Shown piece after piece: positions 1-10,697 of a DNA stretch of 64,000 bases. The position numbers and the translations under genes are program-made. Source of the stretch: Chalara sp. BL73 (lineage: Eukaryota > Ascomycota > Leotiomycetes > Helotiales); the NCBI GenBank assembly GCA_918026815.1, contig CAKJVC010000195.1, forward strand, positions 1-64,000, read 5' to 3'. The notes under the pieces were generated by a model. It saw only the letters and a list, made by a program, of their open reading frames with translations, had not been told where the DNA came from and searched no databases. Each line of letters starts with the position of its first letter. The first letter of the stretch is position 1.

Positions 1-1793
1 GTCGATCATATTGGAGATTGGGCGTGTAGTCGGGAATTTATCATAATGTGCACGACGCTTGGACTTAGAAGTCCGATGCCTCCACCTCAGCTTACAAAAC
101 TCCGCTGAGACCACTTACCCCTTGGGCCATGAAAAAAAGCCAGTTGTTCGATATTCATGGCTATTAGTTAGTATTGTTAAGGGTAATTTATTACTTCGAG
201 TCACGGTATGCCTTCAGTTATGTTTTAAAGAATCGATCTCCTAAATACTAATTACAAGAGCCTTGGCAATACTAACAAAGCCTTTATTCTTAGCAACAAG
301 AAAGTCATTAACACTAACCCGAATGAGTCTGAGTCCAGGCATCATAGTTCGCCTTGTAGATGGTATTGTTAACAACGGCTCAATTGTCATTGGAGCTGAT
401 TTTGCTTACTATGAGGTCTACCAAAGCATGAATGAGCTCGCATCCTGATATTTGAAATTGAAACTCAATGAAGAGAAGCTATCAATGTTCCTTACACTGT
501 CTTGTGCTACATTTTCCTAAGTCAGCGGGGTTTCGAGACCCAAGGCCCGATATTTCTCCAACTTTTCAACAGCCATGAGCGATCTTGGATTTTCAGCTGG
601 AACATCGGAATGATGTCAACTAGAGGCCGGCTCTGCTAGTGAGAAAGCGACATCAGCTACTTACTAGGGTGAGCTCCTATCAGACAACAACTCGGCGTCA
701 AGGCCGTCTGCTCGATCGCTACACGGCCGGCATGTGGAACCTTGAAGGAATCGTACAACATTTGAGTTTAGGATCACATTATGCTAGCGATGCGTACCAC
801 AAGTTTACACCAAACCAAGCATCAGGATAAGGTACAGCAGTGATATTAAGGATATTATAGCACTTGCCAAAGAGCTGCACCATAGCATGGCAGCGCATCA
901 TTTCAGGCGTGGCTCTCTAAACTGCGAGTCCTCGCTGTTACCTTGCGTGTTGACTAGCCTGCTCTCATAGAGGTTCTACTGAAAGACTAAGAGTCTTCAG
1001 CGGCATTTACCAAGGCGAGGACGTGAATAAATTCGATGCTATGGCTGCTTGATCATTACATCTTGCCTTCAATCCTCCGTCTCGACATCTTGTGCTTGCA
1101 GGTGTTGATACGGGATTAATTATTAATTGGCGCTTATTAAATTTTGTAGAAAGCAAGGAGAATTTTTAAGGTAAGAGACCTTGGGAATATGACATGAGAT
1201 CTCCAAGTGTAAAATTTGATCATTCTGGCGTTTTGGCATGTCGGCCTTTATCTAAGGACTTCTAGCCAGGACGCAAGATTAAGAGCCGGGCGGATCATGA
1301 CTGTTCTCTTTTCGCCTAGCATAGACTCTTGAACATCAATTAGTTCGTCAGGTTTGTATAATAGTACCTGGGGTTATGCTATGCGTACCTTCCCCGTACG
1401 TAATCAGTTCCAGTGGGCTAGCGCTCCCACGGTCGGAAGAGGAAAAACTACAAACATTCCACCAAATGTGTTCCTTTTTTCCTATTACTCACAAACAACT
1501 AAGGCTAAATGCGACTTACATCTGGCAAATATGTCACCGTTCCCATAAGCTAAGTTTCATAATAGTCCCTCGGCTTTCTTGCGCGCTGTCCTGTTAACCT
1601 GGCTCACATAGACACTTCTGAATGCACCCTCAACTTAACCCATAGCGCTCCAAGTACTTCATTATGTTAAAAATAAGACCCAAAGCTTCAGAATACTACG
1701 TCTTTGTCAATTAACCATTTCTTTGTCTCATCCAAGCCCATGTAACTAGGTTGGTCAGCAAACAAACTCGTGCCGCCGGAGGCATAGGACTGC
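1..1793. other. No gene recognised
   Basis: I read both strands and found only short open frames (about 60-90 codons), most of them without an ATG. None has a recognisable motif or a splice pattern. No tRNA or repeat was seen. It may be decayed sequence, but nothing identifiable remains. Confidence 0.5.
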
Positions 1794-3229
1794 CTACGTT
1801 ACCATAAGAACTTTGGAGAAATCATCGACATCGTCGCCTATCCCAGTTTTGAGGAAGCTCTCAAAATCAAAATTTTCAATAATATGATAAGCTTTGTTTC
1901 TCCGGGTCAGAAAGAAGTCGAAGGACGATGGGGCCTCCCATAGGGGACGAGAAATGGTCCAGCGGTGAGGGTATTTCCAGGCATCAAAAAACGTAGCTTT
2001 ACCACGCATGTTAGTAAATGCATCGCCCACGAATGCGAAAGACAGTAGCATACCATCATGATCTTTACACATTATACTCCACAGCCCCAGAAATGCGTAA
2101 GCGATGACGATAGTTCGTCGGACAGACTCAGCAAATATCCACCACTTTCAGCCTTTAGTAAGGGGAATGGGAGAAAGGGTCGGAAATCTTTTCTACAGTA
2201 CTCACCTCCCACGATCTTGGAGGATTAGGATCCCCTCTCATGTCAACACTATTCAACCTCTCTGGCGGCTTAAGGTTCTCTCTAATCTTACACAATTCAT
2301 TTAGCCAACCCTGCAACAAGGGCATGTCTCGATCGGCATTGGATCTTAGAGTAGGATCTCCATCAAACAAACGAATCACCTGATATAAGAATAGTGCCTG
2401 AGCTCTAGCTAGCTTCTCTTGGGGAGTGTTGGACAACGGCTGTCGTTTCAGCTCGTTCATACTTTGGCAAAGAACTCTAAATACTGAAGTTTTGTTACTG
2501 CTGGTCATGTTGGTGTAAAGTGCACTGACAGTGAAGCAGGACCTTATTGAAGATGGCATTTGATCTTTATACAAATATCTATGCATCCATGGCGTGTGGC
2601 TATCTTTGGCAAAGGTGCAGGGATAACCTTTCAGGGTTTGTACAATGAAATGCACCTTGGTGTTGGGGTCATAAACCTGCCATGGCTCATATTGTATCTT
2701 TTTTCAATATTAGCGGTGACCTTTTTACGACTTCACAAGGTAGTGACAAACACATAGATCAGCCATTTGAGCATAGTCAAACGTGCTGAGTGCCTGTTCT
2801 TTCTCCTGTTGTTGGCTGAGCTGCCCACCGGCAGAGTTGCTGGGCTGCATGTCGCCCGCTGACGTAAATCGGTTCTCAGCGAAGGTGAGGAACAGGGGTT
2901 GATGAATGGTGCATAGGGGTCGGTAGGTGTGTGGTATCCAGTCTGGCCGAAGTGGCGGAGCCAGATGGGATTTCGTCAGCGAAATTGATCGATGACGATG
3001 GAGCAGTTGATTCCGCCCAGTACAGATCTGACTCAATTGAATTCAAGTCAAAACCACTTTGGAAAGCCTCGTTGTATGTTCGCTTGGCATAGATACATGA
3101 AATCCTTTTCTCCTCGCATCTTGAGCAAACTGGATGGCGTTTGTCGCAGCCTCGTTTGGCTTTCACACAAGTGTTGCAACTCTTTTGCCGTGAGGCGGAG
3201 GTAGACTCAGGGACTGGTCCCTCCGCCAT
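1794..3229 (-). CDS. Zn2Cys6 (C6) fungal transcription factor, possible frame break
   Basis: Likely a nuclear DNA-binding regulator. The ATG at 3229 is followed within 20 residues by a full Zn2Cys6 cluster with C-x2-C-x6-C-x5-C-x2-C-x6-C spacing (starting CNTCVKAKRGC). The downstream segment reads like the middle of small C6 regulators: 'YEPWQVYDPNTKVHF', then 'LKGYP..FA....TPWMH..LY...MPSSIR'. A clean intron at 2145-2205 joins the middle exon to the last one and restores '..SWEWWIFAESVRRT..', a typical motif of these proteins. A second intron lies near 2697-2745, but its exact ends are unclear. Near 2885-2900 the frame must change from the zinc-cluster exon to '..FAENRFTSAGDM', and I see no good donor there. 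That step is either an unusual intron, an indel or a sequencing error. Estimated length is about 440 aa. It lies about 2.2 kb from the RiPP-like precursor and could be its pathway regulator, which is inference only. Confidence 0.75.
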
Positions 3230-5422
3230 TTATGCACCGGGTAGCTCTTTTCAGTAAATATTATTGCTGTCTAGGGAGGAGGCACTTTGCGGTCTTCGGC
3301 GCAGAGGCGGAGCAAGAGTGGAATTTGTGTTTGGCAGCAACTCCACTCCGCAACTCCACTCCGCAACTCCGCTTTGTACATCCGTTTTGTAAGTGACACT
3401 TAATCCCTAAGCCACCGGCTTTTCGGCTTAATTAGTAGGCAGTCAGTTGGTTCTGCTCATGGATAACTGGGAAGAGGTTTTCTCTAGGTTTTGTATCGAG
3501 GTTGAATTATATGAGTCATGTATGCTTAAGGTAATCTCACGTGACCAAAACTTCAACCCGTTACCTTATTCCACCGTATTTGCACGCGAATGCCAACGAA
3601 GTGACCTTTTAGGCTTCTATGATGTTCAAATAAAAGTGTATTACCGACTAGTCGACTTAAAGCTGGTTGAGAGTATATTCAATGACATCTTCTCTTGATA
3701 TTGTGAAATTGTCTGAAACCGTATAATATCATCTTTCAGTTTATATCTATGCATTATATTAAAGCATTATTAAAGGCTGAAATCCTTAGCAGCACACTCT
3801 CAGCACCTCTGTTTTTGCCTCTTCGCCATTGTGCATTAAAAATCTGATCTTCTGGGAAGTAATTCGGCGCCTTTCCTCCTTGTGGAGTAACTATTGTTGC
3901 TTTGCTACTCGTAGTATAGAATGGCGTTTATAGTTGCGATGTTATAGAGTTGACACATGGGTTCCGTTTGCCTTAGAAGGGTGCTGTATATATCATTTGG
4001 ACCCAGCCGCTATCTTTTCAACTTTCAGTTCATTTCTCTAAAACATCTAATGCATATATCTTTCGAGATTTAGAACTAAGTTTTTTTTCAGGCTGGGTAA
4101 TTTTAAACCACGACCTAATGCACTCAACGCCTTAATTGCTAGCAGCCGAGCCTCTGTTGCATTCACTAAATTATCGCTAGTTTTATATTCTCGTCTGACT
4201 CACTAACATCTTAAGTGACAATTCCGAACTATTTTATGTTCAAGGTCCTTGTCACCTCTTGAACTGTCCTTATAATGATATGTGTGAGGAACCACGATAA
4301 AGCATAGAGCTGGATCCACTCGAACGATTGTCGTGGCGGCTATTGGCGGTTTCCAGCTGTCTGAGCATCGCGCAGTAAATGTTGTGGCTGAAGGAGGAAG
4401 TTTATTTGAAGGAGAGGCCGTTACAATGGAATACATGATTATAACCAACTACTAATCATATAACTGGAATTGAATCTACAGACGACATCCATATTGTTTT
4501 ACCCTATATTCTAAAAGTTTTGAGCCTTCTACTTTCACAGATCCGATGTCGGCGCTATTAATAAAGCTGAGAGATGCTACGACAGTACGCACATTCCAAT
4601 ATTCATGCCAGTTCGATGCCACCGTGGACGAAACATTCTCCATAGATCCCATATATTGCCTTGTAAAATGGGCACCACAGCAGCGCCTCGCATATATATT
4701 TGAGTGCAATACCGCTGAAAGCCTCTGTTTATTTATTGGTTCAGGTTATATATTATTGTGCTTGCGAGTGCAATTGTCAAAGAGCTTGAATACATTGAGA
4801 TAGCGTAGTTGCCATCAGTTTCCCTTGAGTGCCGTTGAACTTCACCTGTCCATTCACTGCTTTGCGTCACCTTAGGATCTGGATACTTATCATCGATACA
4901 AGGCAAGATACAGAACCGAAAGCGACTTTCCGTGAGTCCATGTTTAGAGTTAAAACTCAAGCATCTATATAGATAATGCTGATTTATGTAAACATTACCA
5001 TATCCTTGTTCGGTGTCGTTTCCAAAATTTGTTCCCATTCCGCATTTTTGCATTTTTGAGTTTTCGTGTGACGTAAACAACACAGAAGTCCTCTCAGATC
5101 AAGACCTCTCCACAACAACTTCTTGGTTTGGAGCGGGGTCAACTAAATAGGAAAGTCATAGGAACCTTAGTGCCTTGGTAAGTGACTCGTTATCTCATCC
5201 GTCAGAGTAGGATTTTTGTTGCATGCTTAGGGCGGTATGATACTGTTTGACAAGCATCCCACCTTATGCACGAAGGAGGCGCAACCAATGTTTCTGTGAC
5301 GCATACCAGTTAATCGCTTTCTGCAAGTATATGTACTGGCATCTAGTACGGAGCACTGATCCTCTGCTCAGGTAACCCATCAATACTACGAATCCTCCGC
5401 AGTAATTTATTCCAACTTCGAT
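3230..5422. other. Intergenic, no confident gene
   Basis: Contains a short tandem repeat and several short open frames on both strands, for example 3460-3698 plus and 4733-5083 minus. None shows a family motif or convincing structure. The last ~120 bases form the upstream region of the precursor gene at 5423. Confidence 0.45.
3337..3372. repeat. 13-bp short tandem repeat
   Basis: GCAACTCCACTCC occurs twice in tandem, followed by a third partial copy (GCAACTCCG). It lies about 110 bp upstream of the zinc-cluster gene start at 3229. No function is inferred. Confidence 0.8.
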
Positions 5423-5960
5423 ATGCAGTTCCGTTGCATCGCCGCTATGCTCAGCCTTGCTGCTGGATTGGCCATTGCAGCACCTTTGAGCCCTAAGGCA
5501 GGAGAGGTGACCGCCCGTGAACCTCAGACTTTTGGTAAAGTCGATCTTCACCAAATAGCGATGTATACTAATCTTTTATTATTAGATCTTACCTATATTG
5601 ACAAACGAGCTGCTAAGGCAGACGCCGAGGCCGTACCTCAGACTTTTGGTAAAGTCGATTTTCATCAAAATAGCGATGCATACTAATCTTTTATTATTAG
5701 ATCTTACTTATATTGATAAAAGAGCTGCTAAAGCAGACGCTGAGGCCGTACCTCAGACTTTTGGTAAAGTCGATCTTCACATTAAAACAGCGATGCATAC
5801 TAATCTTTTATTATTAGATCTTACGTACATTGATAAAAGAGCTGCTAAGGCAGACGCTGAGGCCGTACCTCAGATATATGGTAAAATAAATCTCGGTGTT
5901 AATACAACAACTTATACTTATCTCTGATTACTAGATATTACATATATCGACAGGGCTTAA
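5423..5960 (+). CDS. Secreted Kex2-processed repeat precursor, dikaritin-type RiPP precursor candidate
   Basis: Proposed exons: 5423-5534, 5586-5648, 5701-5763, 5818-5880 and 5935-5960; 109 codons including the stop, about 108 aa. It starts with a secretory signal (MQFRCIAAMLSLAAGLAIAA). Exons 2-4 are each exactly 63 nt and phase 1 at both ends. Splicing yields tandem 21-residue units: core D-L-T-Y-I-D, Kex2 site K-R, then an Ala/Glu-rich spacer A-A-K-A-D-A-E-A-V-P-Q-T-F. The last unit differs (I-Y for T-F, D-I-T-Y-I-D) and ends R-A-stop. The four introns (51, 52, 54, 54 nt) have GTAAA donors and TAG acceptors; the first three share a perfect TACTAAT branch site. Signal peptide plus repeated Tyr-containing cores each ending at K-R is the known layout of ustiloxin/phomopsin/asperipin precursors. 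Two UstYa-family genes lie 3.1-6.2 kb downstream. The core sequence is not one I recognise. An alternative is a Kex2-cut repeat protein with another role (hydrophobin-like or pheromone-like); the core does not resemble known alpha-pheromones. Confidence 0.8.
5586..5934 (+). repeat. Three tandem exon+intron units of 115-117 bp
   Basis: Units 5586-5700, 5701-5817 and 5818-5934 each contain one 63-nt coding exon plus one intron. Exon and intron were duplicated together. The first intron (5535-5585) matches the others, and the fourth intron (5881-5934) is diverged. The end of the first three introns is identical from the TACTAAT branch site through the TAG acceptor. Confidence 0.88.
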
Positions 5961-6787
5961 TCGACTCAGATATGACCACATATCAAGCCCGAAGCTTGCT
6001 GTGATTTACTTACGTGGCACTCGTACGTGGAGTTTTCTAGGCGGTTGGCCTAATTTATAGAACATTAGATCTGTTCAATGTGGCTAATAGTCCTCTTGGT
6101 TTTGCCTAGCAATCAGCTTTAAGCTACAATTTGAGCAAGGCATATGCCTCGATCGTCTACATCAATATCTATAAGTGCCACTTCTAGTTCTCGTGCAAAA
6201 ACTAATCTTGCGATTCCTGAACTGTGTAATTATCTATGTCACGAATTTAATTTGTTCCCAATAAGCCATTCGGTATTACCACACGATAGCAAGGATATAA
6301 CGCGAAAATAGCCCATGTACCAAGGTGGCGTATGTGTCATATTATTCTGCTCCATGTGCTCTTTGAGCTGACCTGTTGTCCGACACAGGCCTTATCACCT
6401 GCCTAAAATAAAGGACATAGCTGAAGAATATGGGTACTATTTACGAGCCTTGGCAGAATTATCCGATAATTTCTCCACTGAATTCTTACTTAGTGAGACT
6501 CTCTCGATTCTTACGGCACAGCCCCGCCTCAGACCAAAACCGAAACACATTTCCACTTTCCACTGCCATCCTCGTTACTACGTAGGGAATGGAGTAGCTT
6601 GCATAAAGCTATTCTGCATACTGTAAACCGTGATAGGTGGGGTGCTTTAGCAGCGGGTCGTCCCATCCATTCACCGCCAAGGTAAGAATACTTCCATGTC
6701 CAAGACGCAAATCCGTAACACAGGCATTTTCACAGGTTCACTGATCGATGCGCAGAGCGTATTTTGAAAACAACCATTGTCGCTTCC
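5961..6787. other. Intergenic, no gene seen
   Basis: No open frame with recognisable content on either strand. It separates the precursor gene from the RTA1-like gene, both on the plus strand. Confidence 0.5.
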
Positions 6788-7859
6788 ATGACTCTCCCTA
6801 CGCCAGTCTCCAGCATACCTGAATGCACAAGTACTATCAAACCTGACAGCAACGGTTGGGTGCCGCCTGGGACCTGCGGCTACTATGGGAAAATGTACTA
6901 TCCTTCCTTCACTGCAGCAGCGATATTCTCTTCCCTTGCAGCTACCATACTACTGGGCCACCTCGTGCAAGCTGTTCGTCATCCCAAAAGTGGTCTTCAG
7001 AAATTCGCTGTCTTCGCGTCGACTTGTATATTAGCAGGTTATATTGCACGTACTGTCGGAACTCGCCACCAACAGAACATCCAGATCGCTGCGTTCTCTG
7101 ATACAATGGTGCTAGTAGGCCCGATATGTTAGCCCCCCCCCCCCCCCTTTTTTACTTTTTTTTTTTTTTGGAAACCCCACGCAGTAGATCTGGTGGCCTC
7201 GGACTGATCGCCATGTAGTGGTTACTGCATTCGATTGCCTGCTGTTCGTAAACATGGTGAAATTCTATAAGCATGACAGAAATATAGGGGATATCACCTC
7301 CCTAGCCATTTTGCGGGCTTTTATGATAAGCATTCCGCTTCTCGCAATCGTGCAACTAATTGCTTGCGCAATGATTGCGACTGGAAATCCTCCTGAAACT
7401 CAGTGGCTAGGGATCAAAACTTATATAGGAACTATCGGAATTCAAGAAGCCCTCGTGCTTTGCCTGTTTGGACTGGTCATCAAGTTCTGGTTAACTATGA
7501 CTAAGGCAAAAAATACACAACGGCAGAACCACGCATGGCCACGGTGGCAAGTAATATCGTTCGCACTATATTTTAGTCTGGGTGCTCTCTTCCTAAGGAT
7601 AGGTTATCGAATGATTGAGCTCTCCCAGGTTTTTGAGGCCAATAAGAAATTACCACATAATGAGATATTCTTCTATGCCTTCGAGGCTGCCCCAGACCTG
7701 GCTTCTTTTTCAGTGTGGACGGTCATAAACACGGGGTACCTCACTCAACCAGGCGGCAGGAAAACGGACTACGATTATCGGGAAATGCATGAGACTGCGA
7801 GCGAGGAGATAATACCACTGTCAACAGCTCAAACTCAGGAGTTAACACACTATCCATAG
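6788..7859 (+). CDS. RTA1-like seven-transmembrane protein
   Basis: Family members are fungal 7-TM membrane proteins linked to lipid movement and resistance to toxic compounds (RTA1/RTM1/RSB1 type). Proposed exons are 6788-7114 and 7188-7859, giving 332 aa, which is usual for the family. Phase 0 to phase 0 splicing uses a GTAGGC donor. The ATG at 6788 was chosen because the longer frame begins at a non-ATG codon. An extracellular N-terminus (P-E-C-T..W-V-P-P-G-T-C-G-Y-Y) precedes several hydrophobic helices. The late block 'LRIGYRMIELSQVF....HNEIFFYAFEAAPDL' matches the family's conserved R-x2-E region before TM7. The intron holds a C15 run followed by long T runs, which is unusual and prone to sequencing error, so exon joining is less certain here. 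It sits between the RiPP-like precursor and the UstYa genes and could serve export or self-protection (inference). Confidence 0.75.
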
Positions 7860-9098
7860 TAGTGATGAGCTTTGTAGCGAACGCCCCACAGCTTCCTAAG
7901 GGGTGTGGCTTGCACAAAGGGGATTTAATTTGAGATGGAAATCCCAGTACAATTTGAAGCGAGGCTACTCAGGATAGCCGCGTACGAAAAATAATCCGAA
8001 GCTATAAAGATGCACCTATGTTTCAACCCTGTTACAACCGGCCGGCTAAGGATGCTATGACTATATTAAGCTGTCTATCCTAGACCTGCTGGCCACAGGG
8101 TTTCTAACTCTTATTCTTTAGGTTCGCCTATATCTATTCATAGGCTAGAAGTTAGCTCTGACATGTCCTATCTACTACCATCATGTGCTATACCAAGCTC
8201 ATCTCGCTTGTAGGCATCGATATAATTAGATTGCAATATCGAACAATTGCGGGTAGTTCAGCATTGTTTTCTCATGTTTTCTCATGCGGGTGAAGAATAG
8301 GTATAGTTCTAAACGCCGCCAGCTACGCTAGTATTAGCATACGGTCGTACAAAGTAATAGTATTACTCTTATTTCTTCCACTTTGCTATAAACTATGGTA
8401 TATACAGGGCTGCGGAGACCTAAAGCAATGGCAAAAGTCACAAAGCTACTTTATTGGATGAGAGTTAGGGTTATCCGTAACTTATTTGTCTTTTAGTGTC
8501 TTCACAACACAGAATTATTATGTTTCGACTTAGCTAAGCCATCTATATAATATTACACTACAGATTCGGTTTTTATATACTACTGCTGGCTTTAAATATT
8601 CTTAAATTCAGTAACATCACACGCAGAGTAGAGTAATCTACTATAGCTTAGTTTTATTTGCATAAGGTAGTATTGTGCTACCTCTGTAGGCGTTGTATAA
8701 GTTTACATATTAGCCGTATATCTAGTTCAGTAGTCAAGTTACATCGTATCATTTTGCATTACCCACAGCTTTGTTGAGCATTTAAGCTAGCAAAGAAGAG
8801 GAATAGATACAAGACGTAGAGAGGTCTGTAAGGTTTGTAAACTGAGCGATCCAACTCGCAGATGTTCCGCCCTATAGGATCTCTATGTACAAGCTAATAT
8901 CTGCCATATTATTCTGAGTAGCGCCCCTCCGACTTGCCATTTGGGGTCTTGTCACATGGCTATGCCCGGCCAGCCCTAGCTCGCGGAGACGTGTTGAAAT
9001 CTATGTGTGACCATGGACGAGCTCTTGGCCTCCTATCCGTTAGATGAAGTTTTTCGGGCTCCTTGTTTTTGAGCTAAATATTCCTTAAACCAAATCTC
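7860..9098. other. Intergenic, no gene seen
   Basis: Lies between convergent genes (RTA1-like plus, UstYa-like minus). It is moderately AT-rich, with no open frame above background, no HxxHC motif and no TE termini. A short direct repeat of TGTTTTCTCA occurs near 8266-8285. Confidence 0.5.
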
Positions 9099-10104
9099 CT
9101 ATTTCTCATGAGAGATACCGAGCGGATTAGGCACGCGTAGAGCACCAGGCGGTGGTGACATGGCCCTTAATCGAGATTCATCCATGGGCACGCCGTTCTT
9201 GTTAGTCCAGTCAAGTATGGCATCAAAATCCCGACAAACCTTATTGTTTTCAAAATCAGGCAGCATCATAGAACGTCCTTCTACCCAGTTGTACGTGATG
9301 ATATCGACACTCCCAGTACACCTGAGTGCCTGTGCCAGCACATCTATGCAGTGACTGGTATGCGCCTCATGCATTGCTCTGCCTGGCGCAGGGCCCTCTT
9401 CCTTTTCCCAGTAGTGCGCGTATGATATTTCTTTGCGTAGCTTGTCCAAGCAGTGAAGATGGTGGAAGACCTCGACCGATGCCATATATGCGTCTGGACC
9501 ATAGCCATATTCGCCTGGGAATTTAACAGCTGTATCAGGATTCTTGCCTATGGCTCGAACTTCGTCTGCAGTTATCGCAATTGGTGGGACAGTGCTACCG
9601 ACTCGATCCCACGCGGCATCTGCTTCATCTCCAATACGAGCCCGCCAAATTGAAGGCGGATTCGTGTCAAACAGGGTACCATTGGTAACTTGAGTGATCT
9701 TTGGTATGTCGAATCTATCAAATATTGGCGCTATCCACTGTTCAGCACAATGTCAAGGAAGTTTTCGCGAGTGAGTGCGTATTCCTGCCGCGTTGTTACA
9801 TACAGTAATATGAAGTTGCTCTCCATTGGTCTTGAAGTGCTATCTGGTTTCCTCTTAAAGATGTCCACATGAACCCTGATATGATGAAGAGTGCTATGTT
9901 GACTGTAGTGACCCATATATGTACACTGAGGGAAGGAATCTTCTTGGAGTAGTGCTTCCTAAATCTGCCATCGCGATGGGAAGTATCATGGCCAGTCCAC
10001 AACAGAGACCTTTCCAAATCGTCACTGTCGGAGGACTTCGAAAAATCAACACACCCCTCTATTTCGTAGTCGGGAGATTTTATCTCCAAGCTATCGCGTT
10101 TCAT
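9099..10104 (-). CDS. UstYa-family (DUF3328) protein, copy 1
   Basis: UstYa-family proteins are membrane-anchored fungal enzymes needed for oxidative cyclisation of RiPP core peptides in ustiloxin/asperipin-type pathways, and some act in other pathways. Exons are 10104-9804 and 9730-9099 (intron 9731-9803, donor GTATGT), giving 310 aa. The ATG at 10104 is real. A cytosolic N-terminus is followed by one TM helix (I-W-V-T-T-V-N-I-A-L-F-I-I-S-G-F). Splicing restores the family landmark Y-S-P-I, then '..GTLFDTNPPSIWR', 'GDEADAAWDRVG', 'ITADEVRAIG' and both HxxHC motifs: H-H-L-H-C (followed by LDKLRKE) and H-T-S-H-C. The C-terminal W and C residues of the family are also present. It appears intact. 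It is divergent from the second UstYa-family gene, with a 593-bp shared upstream region, which suggests co-regulation. Confidence 0.93.
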
Positions 10105-10697
10105 GTTGAAACAGTATTTTGATACCGGTTTAAAATTGATATTGATGTTATACCATGATGGTAGATCAAGTCGTGAATGTCACGGGTGTACAGAACCACA
10201 TCTGATTACCATAGTTAGTAATCAAGGTGACATTAGGAGCAACACTCTACTCTACATGCTCGTGCTCCCTGTGCCTCTTGAATACTTTATCTTGATTGCT
10301 TGGTATGCTTGGTATGGAGGGCTACGCTGACACATACCTTCCCTATTGGCACTAGTACAACTTCTGGCTTTGCACCGACCGTGGCCCCACCATAATTTAT
10401 TGGCACTCATCGATTTTTCGTAGCTAAACTCAAAAACAAAAAGTATAATAAAATGTAGTGAATATCATATCATTGCCCAATAGCTAAGTTAGTAGTTGCA
10501 ATAACCCTTAAAAAGCGCATAAACGTATAGGATTGAAACATTACGGTCTTTATACAGATCAACCTCGTCCAAAGATTGAAGCGACTAGAGATAGTACAGA
10601 TATACTATATCGTTTGCCGCTCGTTATCTTCCCTCAGCTTCGGGTTGTCCGCCGAAATCCGCCATCGGAGCATCCATTCATGAGATTATAGGAAGCC
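10105..10697. promoter_or_regulatory. Bidirectional promoter between two UstYa-family genes
   Basis: The two UstYa-family genes are head to head, and this 593-bp region holds both upstream sequences. A perfect inverted repeat TCCG-CCAT-CGGA lies at about 10662-10673, some 25 bp before the plus-strand ATG. CCG/CGG half-sites in inverted or everted arrangement are typical Zn2Cys6 targets, so it could bind a cluster regulator. No other site was assigned. Confidence 0.5.

Noticed and set aside
4733..5083. Minus-strand 116-codon frame
   Set aside because: No ATG at its start, no motif, no splice context; treated as chance.
5423..5686. Unspliced 87-codon reading of the precursor gene
   Set aside because: It reads through an intron with perfect donor, TACTAAT branch site and acceptor; splicing gives exact 21-residue periodicity that the unspliced frame lacks.
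5423..5960. Alpha-type mating pheromone precursor
   Set aside because: The K-R plus Ala/Glu-rich spacer layout is similar, but the cores lack the W-C...G-Q-x-C pattern of filamentous ascomycete pheromones, and UstYa genes are close by.
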